A stretch of DNA of 46,100 bases from Acetobacter pomorum. Its GTDB lineage: Bacteria; Pseudomonadota; Alphaproteobacteria; Acetobacterales; Acetobacteraceae. This document shows, one piece after another, positions 1-7,387 of this stretch. Numbering within the stretch: position 1 is the stretch's first letter; every line of letters starts with the position of its first letter. The stretch spans positions 1 through 46,100 of the forward strand of contig NZ_PEBQ01000147.1 of the NCBI RefSeq assembly GCF_002738225.1. Reading direction: 5' to 3'. The position numbers and the translations under genes are program-made. The notes under the pieces were generated by a model, which worked only from the letters and a program-made list of their open reading frames with translations, searched no databases and was not told where the DNA came from.

Positions 1-1
1 C

Positions 2-70
2 GATGCACAGCGCCTCGGCGTCACAAAAATCGGGATCGTCGGACAGGAACAGTTCGCCGACGGGAAATGA
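2..70 (+). CDS. exbD: C-terminal end of an ExbD-like biopolymer transport protein (partial)
   Basis: An open frame enters from the left edge and stops with TGA at 68-70. The visible 22 residues (DAQRLGVTKIGIVGQEQF and four more) resemble the C-terminal beta-strand of ExbD; E. coli ExbD ends with a KIGLVGEE-type motif. ExbD is an inner-membrane, periplasm-facing partner of TonB and ExbB that powers outer-membrane uptake. Base composition is GC-rich up to the stop codon and turns AT-rich immediately after, as expected at a gene end. Only the tail is visible, so the family call rests on a short motif. A TolR-like homologue is the main alternative. Confidence 0.6.
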   Translation, partial: DAQRLGVTKIGIVGQEQFADGK

Positions 71-108
71 GATATGTTGAAAGATTAGGGTAAATTAACA
101 AAAAACTT

Positions 109-142
109 CATCCTTAATTTCATATTTGTGAAATTAAGGATG
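109..142 (+). terminator. 14-bp inverted repeat, probable terminator after the exbD-like gene
   Basis: Perfect 14-bp arms (109-122 and 129-142) with a 6-nt loop lie about 40 bp after the exbD-like stop. The stem is AT-rich and no strong T-run follows, so termination is inferred from position and symmetry. Confidence 0.55.
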
Positions 143-542
143 TTTATGAAGAGCAGAGCGGTTTTGTTGTAACAAAGTGCGATGTCATCGTATCTGCTCA
201 TTACTTTTAAAGTTTCTAATAGATGCATTTTTAGTAATGAGCATGCGTAATTTCCAAAAACAAAAATTAAAATATTTATTTTATTTTGTATATTGTAAAT
301 AATGATAAAAAATTGTTTTTAATTATTTGTGTTTGCTGATGATTTTGGTTTGTGGAAATTATTTTATCTATAATGCACTATAAGATGAAGTATCATAAGG
401 TTGATTTCAAGAATAACACAGAAAATTCCGTAATATACTAAAATTATGCTGTCTCTTTTGTGACTGCCATATTTTTTGATTGTCAGTCATAAGGCCCGCT
501 ATCGGCATATGGCCGGACATTACAAAAAATTGGAGTGATAAA
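143..542. other. AT-rich non-coding spacer upstream of the PQQ dehydrogenase
   Basis: No convincing gene is visible. The stretch is strongly AT-rich and should hold the promoter and control region of the dehydrogenase. It contains an 11-bp perfect inverted repeat: TGCTCATTACT at 195-205 and AGTAATGAGCA at 233-243. I could not pick one convincing -35/-10 pair among the many AT-rich options. Confidence 0.5.
195..243. repeat. 11-bp inverted repeat with 27-nt spacer
   Basis: TGCTCATTACT (195-205) and its exact reverse complement (233-243) flank an AT-rich 27-nt spacer, about 300 bp upstream of the dehydrogenase start. It could be an operator for a dimeric regulator or an RNA hairpin. No function can be assigned from sequence. 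Confidence 0.5.
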
Positions 543-2978
543 ATGGGTGATATCCAGCCCACGGATCACCAATCGCTATTAGGTAATATTTACCGCAATC
601 TTTTCTCCCTGATCAGTCTTCTTGCAGGAGGTATTCTGGTTTATGGGGGAATAAAACTGTTAATTTTGGGAGGGTCGGTTTATTATCTTCTTGCCGGTTT
701 GGCGTACATTGCTGCTGCGGTTCTTGTTTTTATAAAAAATCGTTACAGTTTGGCGTTGGCTATGGGCACGTTCATTGCCACGTGTGTATGGGCTTTGTAC
801 GATACGCCAGAATTTGGATATTGGGCATTGCTGCCGCGGTTGGTGGTTCCTGCCATTTTATTCACATTAAATATTTGGGCTGTTGCAACTTTCCCCAGTA
901 TGAGCCGATCGGTGCGGCGTGGAAGTGTTGTGACAGGTTTGGGTATTGTTGGATGTTTGCTTGTTACGCTGGTTGAAGCATTTTACCCGCATGGACAAAT
1001 TATTTCTTCAGAAGTGACAGAGAAAAATCCTGAACTGGCGCAAGCAGACAAAGTTGACGGACCAGAAGACTGGGAGTTTTTTGGTAGAAATGCCGCAGGC
1101 ACGCGCTATGCGCCTTATACCCAGATTACTCTAGAAAATGTTGATAAATTAAAAGTCGCATGGGTGTATCATACAGGCAGGCGAATTCATGGTGCAGGAA
1201 CAGGTGTTGATGAAAATACGCCTGAGCAAATTGGCAATGTTCTCTATTCCTGTACGCCCGAAAATCTTATTACAGCCTTGGATGCCGATACCGGGAAGCC
1301 AATTTGGAAGTTTGATCCTAAAGCCCATACGGCAGAGCACGTAACATGCCGTGGTGTTGGCTATTATGATATTGATAAAGATGTTTCGCTCACTGAAGCT
1401 GAAAAAGCTTCTGATTCCGAACAGATATGTCGCCAGCGCATTCTGGTTTCTACGGTGGATGCCCGCTTTATTGCATTAGATGCGCATACAGGCACACCAT
1501 GCTCCGGTTTTGGAGTTGATGGTGCGGTTGATCTTAAGCCGCAAATGGGGCCGGTAGAAGGGGGCAGACGCTACCATCCAACATCTATGCCGGTTGTTAT
1601 GGGGCATGTTGCTGTCATTGGTGGCTGGGTGCGTGATATTGTTCACGGTGAACCATCGGGCGTGGTACGTGCTTACGATGTACGGAATGGGTCTCTGGTT
1701 TGGGCATGGGATGTTGGGCATCCAGATAATACAGGCGCACCGCCTGAAGGACAGACCTACACTTTGGAAACACCCAATGTGTGGACGATCCCGACATACG
1801 ATAAAGAACTCAACCTTGTTTATCTGCCGACGGGCAATGGTCCGCCAGATTACTGGGGTGGAGACCGTGATGCTGTAAAAGAAAAGTTTGGTGCAGCTAT
1901 TGTGGCTGTGGATGCCGCAACCGGTAAAACCAAATGGGTATTCCAGACAGTTCATCATGATGTATGGGATTATGACCTGCCTTCTCAACCTGTGCTGTAT
2001 ACAGTTACAAATGCGCAGGGTGAAAAAATTCCAGCATTGATTCAAACAACAAAAACCGGTCATATTTTTGTTGTGGATCGTCGCACCGGTCAGCCTGTTA
2101 CAGAAGTGCAGGAACGCAAGGTTGCGACATCTCCTTCCGCACAGGGTGAACATCTTTCTCCTACACAACCTTTCTCGGTTGGTATGCCCGTTATCGGTGC
2201 GGATCCACTTACCGAGAGTACGATGTGGGGTGTCAGTACATTTGATCAGCTGTACTGCCGGATTATGTTCAAGGATTCTGTTTATGAAGGCCCATTTACA
2301 CCGCCGGGAGAGAAACCTTACATTGAATGGCCGAGCCTGCTGGGAGGGATGAACTGGGGTGGCATTTCCATAGATGAAGCCAAAGGCGTAATGTTTGTAA
2401 ATGACATGCGCATGCCGCTTCGTATGTCCCTGGTAACCCATGAAGAAGCCAAGAAATATAAAGTATCCACGGATGAGGTGCCTGGGTTTATGGGCACAAT
2501 ACGCCCACAGGTTGCTGGCCCTTATTCTGGTGTAAGAATTGATATTCTTCAGTCACCGTTGGCCGTGCCATGTAATACACCACCATTTGGTACGATGAGT
2601 GCGATTGACCTGCATACCAAGAAATTGCTGTGGCAGGTGCCAATGGGTACAACGCAGGATCTTGGCCCGATGGGTATTAAAACGCATCTGCCCATTCCTA
2701 TGGGAATGCCGACACTTGGCGGCCCAACATCTACAGCTTCTGGACTGGTGTTTTTTGCCGGAACGCAAGACTATTATTTGCGGGCGCTTAATTCTTCTAA
2801 CGGGAAGGAAGTGTGGCGTCAGCGCCTACCGGTTGGTGCTGTTGCAGCTCCACTAATTTATCGCTCACCTAAAACAGGTAAGGAATATGTGGTTATTTCT
2901 GCTGGCGGTATGAGCCATTCTCCAGATGTGGGTGATTATATTATTGCCTATGCATTGCCGGAGAATGCCAACAGATAA
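543..2978 (+). CDS. gcd: Membrane-bound PQQ-dependent dehydrogenase, glucose/quinate/shikimate family (glucose dehydrogenase-like)
   Basis: Quinoprotein dehydrogenase that oxidises a sugar or polyol at the periplasmic face and passes electrons to ubiquinone. The first ~150 residues hold five hydrophobic segments typical of mGDH. The rest is a PQQ beta-propeller with repeated ALDA.TGK..W blades. Motifs match E. coli Gcd: EHVTCRG (His near PQQ), HHDVWDYDLPSQP (catalytic-site Asp), TKTGHIFVVDRR (PQQ-binding Lys) and the C-terminal YVVISAGG. Length is 811 aa against about 800 for the family. The ATG at 543 is preferred because GGAG lies 6-7 nt upstream; a TTG at 480 is in frame but has no such site. 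Glucose is the likeliest substrate, but quinate/shikimate or other membrane quinoproteins share this architecture. It converges on the encapsulin operon across a shared terminator. Confidence 0.85.
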   Translation: MGDIQPTDHQSLLGNIYRNLFSLISLLAGGILVYGGIKLLILGGSVYYLLAGLAYIAAAVLVFIKNRYSLALAMGTFIATCVWALYDTPEFGYWALLPRLVVPAILFTLNIWAVATFPSMSRSVRRGSVVTGLGIVGCLLVTLVEAFYPHGQIISSEVTEKNPELAQADKVDGPEDWEFFGRNAAGTRYAPYTQITLENVDKLKVAWVYHTGRRIHGAGTGVDENTPEQIGNVLYSCTPENLITALDADTGKPIWKFDPKAHTAEHVTCRGVGYYDIDKDVSLTEAEKASDSEQICRQRILVSTVDARFIALDAHTGTPCSGFGVDGAVDLKPQMGPVEGGRRYHPTSMPVVMGHVAVIGGWVRDIVHGEPSGVVRAYDVRNGSLVWAWDVGHPDNTGAPPEGQTYTLETPNVWTIPTYDKELNLVYLPTGNGPPDYWGGDRDAVKEKFGAAIVAVDAATGKTKWVFQTVHHDVWDYDLPSQPVLYTVTNAQGEKIPALIQTTKTGHIFVVDRRTGQPVTEVQERKVATSPSAQGEHLSPTQPFSVGMPVIGADPLTESTMWGVSTFDQLYCRIMFKDSVYEGPFTPPGEKPYIEWPSLLGGMNWGGISIDEAKGVMFVNDMRMPLRMSLVTHEEAKKYKVSTDEVPGFMGTIRPQVAGPYSGVRIDILQSPLAVPCNTPPFGTMSAIDLHTKKLLWQVPMGTTQDLGPMGIKTHLPIPMGMPTLGGPTSTASGLVFFAGTQDYYLRALNSSNGKEVWRQRLPVGAVAAPLIYRSPKTGKEYVVISAGGMSHSPDVGDYIIAYALPENANR

Positions 2979-3043
2979 TAGCAATTAACCAGTAATGATT
3001 TCATAAGCATTATTGGGTTCAATATATCTGTTGTCCAAGATAG

Positions 3044-3083
3044 AAAGCGTTACCGCCTTGCTATAGGCGGTAACGCTTTTTTC
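3044..3083. terminator. Bidirectional rho-independent terminator between gcd and the encapsulin gene
   Basis: Perfect 14-bp GC-rich stem (3044-3057 / 3066-3079), 8-nt loop, a T-run on the plus strand and, through the A-rich left arm, one on the minus strand. It sits between two convergent genes. Confidence 0.9.
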
Positions 3084-3093
3084 TTTTTAGAAC

Positions 3094-3888
3094 TTAATCA
3101 ATGCACACGGATGCTTCGCTTGTCAGCACGCGAAAAGTGAAGCTTTCCTGCAGATACAGTTCAACAGTTTCTGCTGTATGGCTGAGATAACCAATAGAAA
3201 AATCCTGCCCAATATCAAGCTGAAAATCTCCACCACGTTTGGAGAGAATAAAGGCGCCGTCAACAGCAGGGGCCCAAATTAGCTCACCTTCAATCAGGCT
3301 TTCGATGTGCTTGAGAACGGGATAACCAGCATCATCTCCGCCATTAACAGCTTGATAGGCCTTTGTGCCCAAAACAAGAGAATAGGGACCATTTACGCCA
3401 GCAAGACGTAATGTATCCAGTGCAGCAGTAATGGCGTTCGGATAATCTTTGGCAGAAGCGGGCAACTGTGTATGTGGGTTTGATGATCCTTCACGGATGC
3501 CTGTAATGCCAGCGGCTGCATAGCCTTCAAAAATGGCGCGATCTTCTGCATAAGCAATTTTTTTGGCGGCGTCTTTTACCGGCTGCCAATCGGAATCCAG
3601 AGAACCACGTTCCACAGCATCAATTTCTTCGCGCGACAAAGTAAAGGGAACGCGGAGTTCAACAAGGGGAAGCACCTCTCTCTGCACGGCCAGAATGCCA
3701 TCACCTAAAGGGGAAATGGGCTTGTTGCGTCCGGTACCTACGCTAGAAAAAGCTGTGCCTTTTGGTTCTGGTGTATCCACGACACGGCGCCCAGCCAGAT
3801 TGCGGCGAATTGTACGAGAGGCTTCCTGTTCAATTTCAGCCCATGCTGCGTGGGAAATAGGGGCTAAGTGTTTGTGTAAATTGTTCAT
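3094..3888 (-). CDS. Type I encapsulin shell protein (linocin-M18/HK97-fold)
   Basis: Forms an icosahedral protein nanocompartment that packages cargo enzymes carrying a short C-terminal targeting peptide. The protein is 264 aa from MNNLHKHLAPIS, the usual encapsulin length. Recognisable family features are the N-terminal LAPIS..AW..I..EA segment, the FSSVGTG and VQREVLPLVELRVPF region, the EDRAIFEGYAAAGI.GI helix and the C-terminal ESFTFRVL strand. The ATG at 3888 lies one nucleotide after the stop of the upstream peroxidase gene, so translation is probably coupled. An AAGGA Shine-Dalgarno about 8 nt upstream lies inside the last peroxidase codons. A longer in-frame start at 3924 would overlap the peroxidase and is less likely. 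No phage genes are nearby, so this is an encapsulin rather than a prophage capsid. Confidence 0.93.
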   Translation of the reverse strand: MNNLHKHLAPISHAAWAEIEQEASRTIRRNLAGRRVVDTPEPKGTAFSSVGTGRNKPISPLGDGILAVQREVLPLVELRVPFTLSREEIDAVERGSLDSDWQPVKDAAKKIAYAEDRAIFEGYAAAGITGIREGSSNPHTQLPASAKDYPNAITAALDTLRLAGVNGPYSLVLGTKAYQAVNGGDDAGYPVLKHIESLIEGELIWAPAVDGAFILSKRGGDFQLDIGQDFSIGYLSHTAETVELYLQESFTFRVLTSEASVCID

Positions 3889-3889
3889 A

Positions 3890-4921
3890 TCAGGCGTCCT
3901 TGTTTTGTAATGATCCGATTCCAAGAGAACCGTGAAGAGGTTTTTGGCTTTGGGGAGCAGATACGGGCGGGGCAGGTGGCTGTGTGTTTTCTGTGTTCAT
4001 GCTGGGGGCATTATCAAGAAATTCACTTGTCGGAATAAAAAAGAGAGTTCCTGTTACAGCCGTGCTGACGTCCAGAAGTCTGTCGTAGTTACCCGGTGGT
4101 TTACCAATAAACATATTTTGTAGCATTTGTTCTATACGTGCAGGAGAGCGTGCATAGCCGATGAAGTATGTTCCAAACTCTCCTTTGCCCACTTCCCCAA
4201 AAGGCATGTTGTCACGCACGATCTGGAGTTGCTGTCCGTTTTCTTCAATATTGGTAAGAACATTATGTGCGTAACTGGGTTTGGTGGCTTCGGATAGCTC
4301 TATGTCGGATACCTTTTTGCGGCCAATAATATGTTCCTGTACTTCGGTTGGAATGGCATCCCACTTTTTTAAATCATGCAAATATTTTTGAATAATAACG
4401 TAGCTCCCACCTGCAAAGGAAGGGTCTTCATTGCCAATAACAGTTGCTTCAGTAGCGGCCTGTCCGGTTGGGTTTTCGGTGCCGTCAACAAAGCCAAGAA
4501 AATCACGTGCATCAAAATATTTAAACCCATGCACTTCATCTACAACACTCGCTGCACCTTCCAGACGGGAAACAAGAGCAGTTGCAAGCTCAAAACATAA
4601 ATCCATACGCGTGGCACGGATATGGAATAGCAGGTCCCCCGATGTAGAGGGAGCATGGTGCACACCATGAATTTCCTGGAAAGGGTGGAGTTCCTTCGGT
4701 CGTGGTAAACCAAAAAGCAGATCCCATGCTTTTGATCCAATGCCAGCAATACAACTTAAGTTTCCATCAGGAATACGAAACCCAACACCTCGGATCAGAG
4801 ATGATATATCGCCGAGAAGATTTAGAACTTGTGTGCGGAACTGAGAGGTATCATTCAGAGTTAACACAAGAAAAAGGGCTGATTGGGTTAATTTTGTATC
4901 GACTGGCTGCGGTGTAACCAC
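3890..4921 (-). CDS. DyP-type heme peroxidase, encapsulin cargo
   Basis: Dye-decolourising peroxidase of the encapsulated type B group, a heme enzyme that uses H2O2. From the GTG at 4921 the protein has 343 residues. GFVDGTENP (143-151) carries the distal catalytic Asp, YAHN (His ~219) the proximal heme ligand, and QIVRDNMPFGE (Arg ~236) the distal Arg. A Pro/Ser/Gln-rich linker (about 304-330) leads to a C-terminal LHGSLGIGSLQ, the classic encapsulin-loading peptide. The GTG start is preferred: AGGAG lies 10 nt upstream, it aligns with the N-terminus of other encapsulated DyPs, and a candidate promoter -10 overlaps the alternative ATG at 4978. It is the first gene of the operon; the shell gene follows after one nucleotide. 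The likely role is peroxide defence inside the compartment; the physiological reductant is unknown. Confidence 0.93.
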   Translation of the reverse strand: MVTPQPVDTKLTQSALFLVLTLNDTSQFRTQVLNLLGDISSLIRGVGFRIPDGNLSCIAGIGSKAWDLLFGLPRPKELHPFQEIHGVHHAPSTSGDLLFHIRATRMDLCFELATALVSRLEGAASVVDEVHGFKYFDARDFLGFVDGTENPTGQAATEATVIGNEDPSFAGGSYVIIQKYLHDLKKWDAIPTEVQEHIIGRKKVSDIELSEATKPSYAHNVLTNIEENGQQLQIVRDNMPFGEVGKGEFGTYFIGYARSPARIEQMLQNMFIGKPPGNYDRLLDVSTAVTGTLFFIPTSEFLDNAPSMNTENTQPPAPPVSAPQSQKPLHGSLGIGSLQNKDA

Positions 4922-4973
4922 GGGGAGAAAGCTCCTGAACAGATCATGTTTTATATAACCAGAACTGACAGCT

Positions 4974-5001
4974 AGCATAAGCAGATGAGTATTTGTGACA
5001 A
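4974..5001 (-). promoter_or_regulatory. Candidate sigma-70 promoter of the encapsulin operon
   Basis: On the minus strand, TTGTCA (4996-5001) is followed after 16 nt by TATGCT (4974-4979). Transcription from here would start near 4966, downstream of the in-frame ATG at 4978, and would support initiation at the GTG at 4921. The -10 matches consensus at only four of six positions. Confidence 0.4.
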
Positions 5002-5021
5002 GATGGAAGATAATGTTGAAT

Positions 5022-5063
5022 AAACATATTTATCATGTAACAATATAATTGATAAATATGTTT
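5022..5063. repeat. 14-bp perfect inverted repeat, candidate operator of the encapsulin operon
   Basis: AAACATATTTATCA (5022-5035) and its exact reverse complement (5050-5063) are separated by 14 nt, giving a 28-bp centre-to-centre distance. It ends about 20 bp upstream of the candidate -35, where an activator would bind. No T-run follows on either strand, so it does not look like a terminator. Confidence 0.55.
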
Positions 5064-5148
5064 TATAATAAGATAAATGGAAAGTTTTGTAAGAATATTT
5101 TATGCTGATATGTTTTACGTGTCAGAATTATATCTGTGTTTAAATACG

Positions 5149-5174
5149 ATCCTGATTACGCATGTAATCAGGAT
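5149..5174. terminator. Hairpin downstream of the small secreted protein gene
   Basis: Perfect 11-bp stem ATCCTGATTAC / GTAATCAGGAT with a 4-nt loop, 45 bp after the minus-strand stop at 5219. Stem and position suggest termination, but the T-run is weak. Confidence 0.5.
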
Positions 5175-5218
5175 ATCGAATTAGATATTTTTCAGCATAT
5201 GTAAGATTGTTTTTAAGC

Positions 5219-5542
5219 CTAATGATCTGGCTTTAATTTTGGCTCCTCATTTTTGTTAGTGTTGGACTCTATTTTCGTATCTTCTAATTGTGTGCGAGGA
5301 ACGCTTTTGAATGGTGGGATCTTTTGCCCGGGAAAATAGTAAGGCCCCTGATAATTCTGATCAAGTTGAGCATTATTGAGCTTATCAATCAGACTATCAC
5401 CGGTTCCGTCAGGGTAGGCGGAAGATTGCGGTGGAGAGGCAGAAGTCTCATGCGTTTTGGTGGTGTTTCCGTACGCAAGAGTAGGTATTATAAAACAGCT
5501 TATTGCTATTCCGGTGCGCATTGTTTGTTTGATGCGTGACAT
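5219..5542 (-). CDS. Small secreted hypothetical protein
   Basis: A 107-aa product with an N-terminal signal peptide: basic start MSRIKQTMR, hydrophobic core GIAISCFIIPTLAYG, probable cleavage after AYG at residues 24-26. The mature part is polar and Pro/Gln/Asn-rich and has no domain I recognise; the segment NYQGPYYFPGQKIPPF is aromatic and proline-rich. The start at 5542 is chosen because AAGAGA lies about 6 nt upstream; in-frame ATGs at 5566 and 5548 are alternatives. It runs in the same direction as the encapsulin operon but has its own hairpin and a 240-nt gap, so it is probably separate. The signal peptide and clean frame support a real gene; the function is unknown. Confidence 0.6.
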   Translation of the reverse strand: MSRIKQTMRTGIAISCFIIPTLAYGNTTKTHETSASPPQSSAYPDGTGDSLIDKLNNAQLDQNYQGPYYFPGQKIPPFKSVPRTQLEDTKIESNTNKNEEPKLKPDH

Positions 5543-5845
5543 AGCCATTCTCTTTGCTAAATGCATATGGTTGCAGGTGTGAAGCTTTACCAGACAGCAG
5601 CTTTTTTATAACTGCTGAAAGATAAGATATGTTCCTTTGATAATGGAAAGAATTTTTCCTCTAATAAAGAGCATAAGTGTTCATTATTTTATTTGTATAT
5701 AATATACATATTAAATAAAAACAAAAAACAGTTAAATAAATCAAAATATAGAATATCATGAAACAGTAAAATATTGAATAAATCTTATATAGTGATAATA
5801 TTTCACATGCATGTCATGTATGAAATAGAGGTGAGGAAACATTTT
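5543..5845. other. AT-rich divergent promoter region
   Basis: Separates the minus-strand secreted-protein gene from the plus-strand ProP-like gene. No gene is seen. It holds a CAGCAG/CTGCTG hairpin (5595-5617) and the candidate promoter at 5637-5665. The rest is low-complexity AT-rich sequence. Confidence 0.5.
5637..5665 (+). promoter_or_regulatory. Candidate sigma-70 promoter of the ProP-like transporter gene
   Basis: TTGATA (5637-5642), a 17-nt spacer and TCTAAT (5660-5665), each hexamer one base from consensus. It would give a leader of about 170 nt before the ATG at 5846. Confidence 0.5.
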
Positions 5846-7306
5846 ATGAAAGATTCTGGAACGGTGCACGCGCATTTTGGTTGGTTTAAGCGCCGTAAAC
5901 AGATGAAGCCCCAGGATATTACTGTTGTAGATGCCCAGATGTTGAATAAGGCGGTTGGTGCGGCTGCTTTGGGCAATGCCATGGAGTGGTTTGATTTTGG
6001 GGTCTATGGTTATATCGCAGTTACTCTGGGGCAGGTCTTTTTTCCGTCAGATAATGCTGCCACGCGTCTGATTGCAACTTTTGCCACGTTTACGGTTGCA
6101 TTTCTGGTCAGGCCCCTTGGTGGCATGGTTTTTGGTCCATTGGGGGATCGGTATGGCCGCCAGAAAGTGCTGGCTTTTACCATGATAGCAATGGCGGTGG
6201 GGACCTTTTCTATTGGTTTGATACCATCTTATGCACAAATCGGTTTATGGGCGCCCCTGTTATTACTTTTGGCCCGGTTGGTGCAAGGGTTCTCAACCGG
6301 TGGTGAATATGCTGGAGCAGCAACCTTTATTGCGGAGTATTCCACAGATAGAAATCGAGGGTTGATGGGGAGTTGGCTGGAGTTTGGCACTTTGGCTGGC
6401 TATGTGGCTGGTGCAGCCATTGTAACAGCTTTGCAGATTGGGTTGAGCCATGAAGCCATGCTGGCGTGGGGATGGCGCATTCCTTTTCTAATTGCCGGGC
6501 CGCTTGGCCTTTTGGGTGTATATATGCGCTCGCGGTTAGAGGAGACGCCAGCTTTTCAAGCTTATGCAGAACAGGCAGCACAACGTGATGATGAAAAACC
6601 AGGTTGGCGTGAACTGCTACGTGTGCATTGGCGGCAACTTTTAAAATGCATTGGTCTTGTGCTGGTATTTAACGTTACCGATTATATGCTGCTGACATAC
6701 ATTCCAAGCTATCTGACTGTTGCCTTAGGGTATGCAGAAAGCAAAGGGCTGTTGTTGATTATCATTGTCATGTTAATGATGATGCCATTGAATGTAATGG
6801 GCGGCTATTTAAGTGACAGACTGGGCCGCAAACCTATGATTATTGGGGCTTGTATTGCCCTTTTGGTTCTTTCTATTCCCTCTGTGTTGCTTTTGCAGAG
6901 TGGCAACGATGTGTTGATCTTTATAGGCCTGATGTTACTGGGTATGGCGCTGGTGTGTTTTACCAGCAGTATGCCATCTACCCTGCCAGCTTTATTCTAT
7001 ACACCTATCAGATACACGGCGCTTTCCATGGCGTTTAATGTGTCTGTCTCACTGTTTGGTGGCACAACCCCTTTGGTGACGGCATGGCTGGTTGGGCATA
7101 CAGGTAATTTGCTGATGCCTGCTTATTATCTGATGTTTGCTGGGGTTGTGGGTATTGTTACAATGCTGACAGTGAAGGAAACTGCCTGTATGCCCTTACG
7201 TGGTTCACCACCAGCGGTAGGAAGTGAGGCTGAAGTTAGAAAGATCCTTCAGGGAGACCATCCTGTAACAGTAGATTCAACATTACCCCAGCTTCATCAA
7301 GAATAA
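5846..7306 (+). CDS. proP: ProP-like MFS osmolyte/proton symporter (metabolite:H+ symporter family)
   Basis: Twelve-helix inner-membrane transporter closely resembling E. coli ProP, which imports proline, glycine betaine and related compatible solutes with protons. Shared blocks include LGNAMEWFDFGVYGY in helix 1, FLVRPLGG...GDRYGRQK (the MFS signature between helices 2 and 3), QGFSTGGEYAGA, WGWRIPFL, RLEETPAF, STLPALFYT.IRY and a C-terminal VKETA.MPL. The start at 5846 (486 aa) has a GAGG/GTGAGGA site 9 nt upstream and matches the ProP N-terminus; the in-frame codon at 5774 lacks a site. The long C-terminal coiled coil of E. coli ProP, which tunes osmosensing, is missing: the protein ends about 25 residues after EVRKILQG. 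Substrate and osmotic gating are therefore inferred. Confidence 0.85.
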   Translation: MKDSGTVHAHFGWFKRRKQMKPQDITVVDAQMLNKAVGAAALGNAMEWFDFGVYGYIAVTLGQVFFPSDNAATRLIATFATFTVAFLVRPLGGMVFGPLGDRYGRQKVLAFTMIAMAVGTFSIGLIPSYAQIGLWAPLLLLLARLVQGFSTGGEYAGAATFIAEYSTDRNRGLMGSWLEFGTLAGYVAGAAIVTALQIGLSHEAMLAWGWRIPFLIAGPLGLLGVYMRSRLEETPAFQAYAEQAAQRDDEKPGWRELLRVHWRQLLKCIGLVLVFNVTDYMLLTYIPSYLTVALGYAESKGLLLIIIVMLMMMPLNVMGGYLSDRLGRKPMIIGACIALLVLSIPSVLLLQSGNDVLIFIGLMLLGMALVCFTSSMPSTLPALFYTPIRYTALSMAFNVSVSLFGGTTPLVTAWLVGHTGNLLMPAYYLMFAGVVGIVTMLTVKETACMPLRGSPPAVGSEAEVRKILQGDHPVTVDSTLPQLHQE

Positions 7307-7346
7307 GGTGAAGAAAAGAGAAGCATAAGTATTTAAGTTGCTCCAT

Positions 7347-7385
7347 ATAGGCCTGACATGAAAAATCATGTTGGGCCTATTTTGT
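7347..7385. terminator. Bidirectional terminator between proP-like and plsC-like genes
   Basis: 15-bp stem (7347-7361 / 7366-7380, two G-U pairs) with an AAAA loop and a TTTT stretch after it, between convergent genes. Confidence 0.85.
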
Positions 7386-7387
7386 GT

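Noticed and set aside
1476..2441. 321-aa minus-strand ORF inside the dehydrogenase gene
   Set aside because: Shadow of the gcd-like gene with odd His/Cys/Arg-rich composition and no ribosome-binding site.
3094..3888. Prophage major capsid protein
   Set aside because: The HK97-like fold belongs to an encapsulin. It is paired with a peroxidase carrying a loading peptide, and no terminase, portal or tail genes are present.
5022..5063. Terminator of the small secreted protein gene
   Set aside because: The stem is almost pure AT with a 14-nt loop and no T-run. A better hairpin already lies at 5149-5174, so an operator is more likely.
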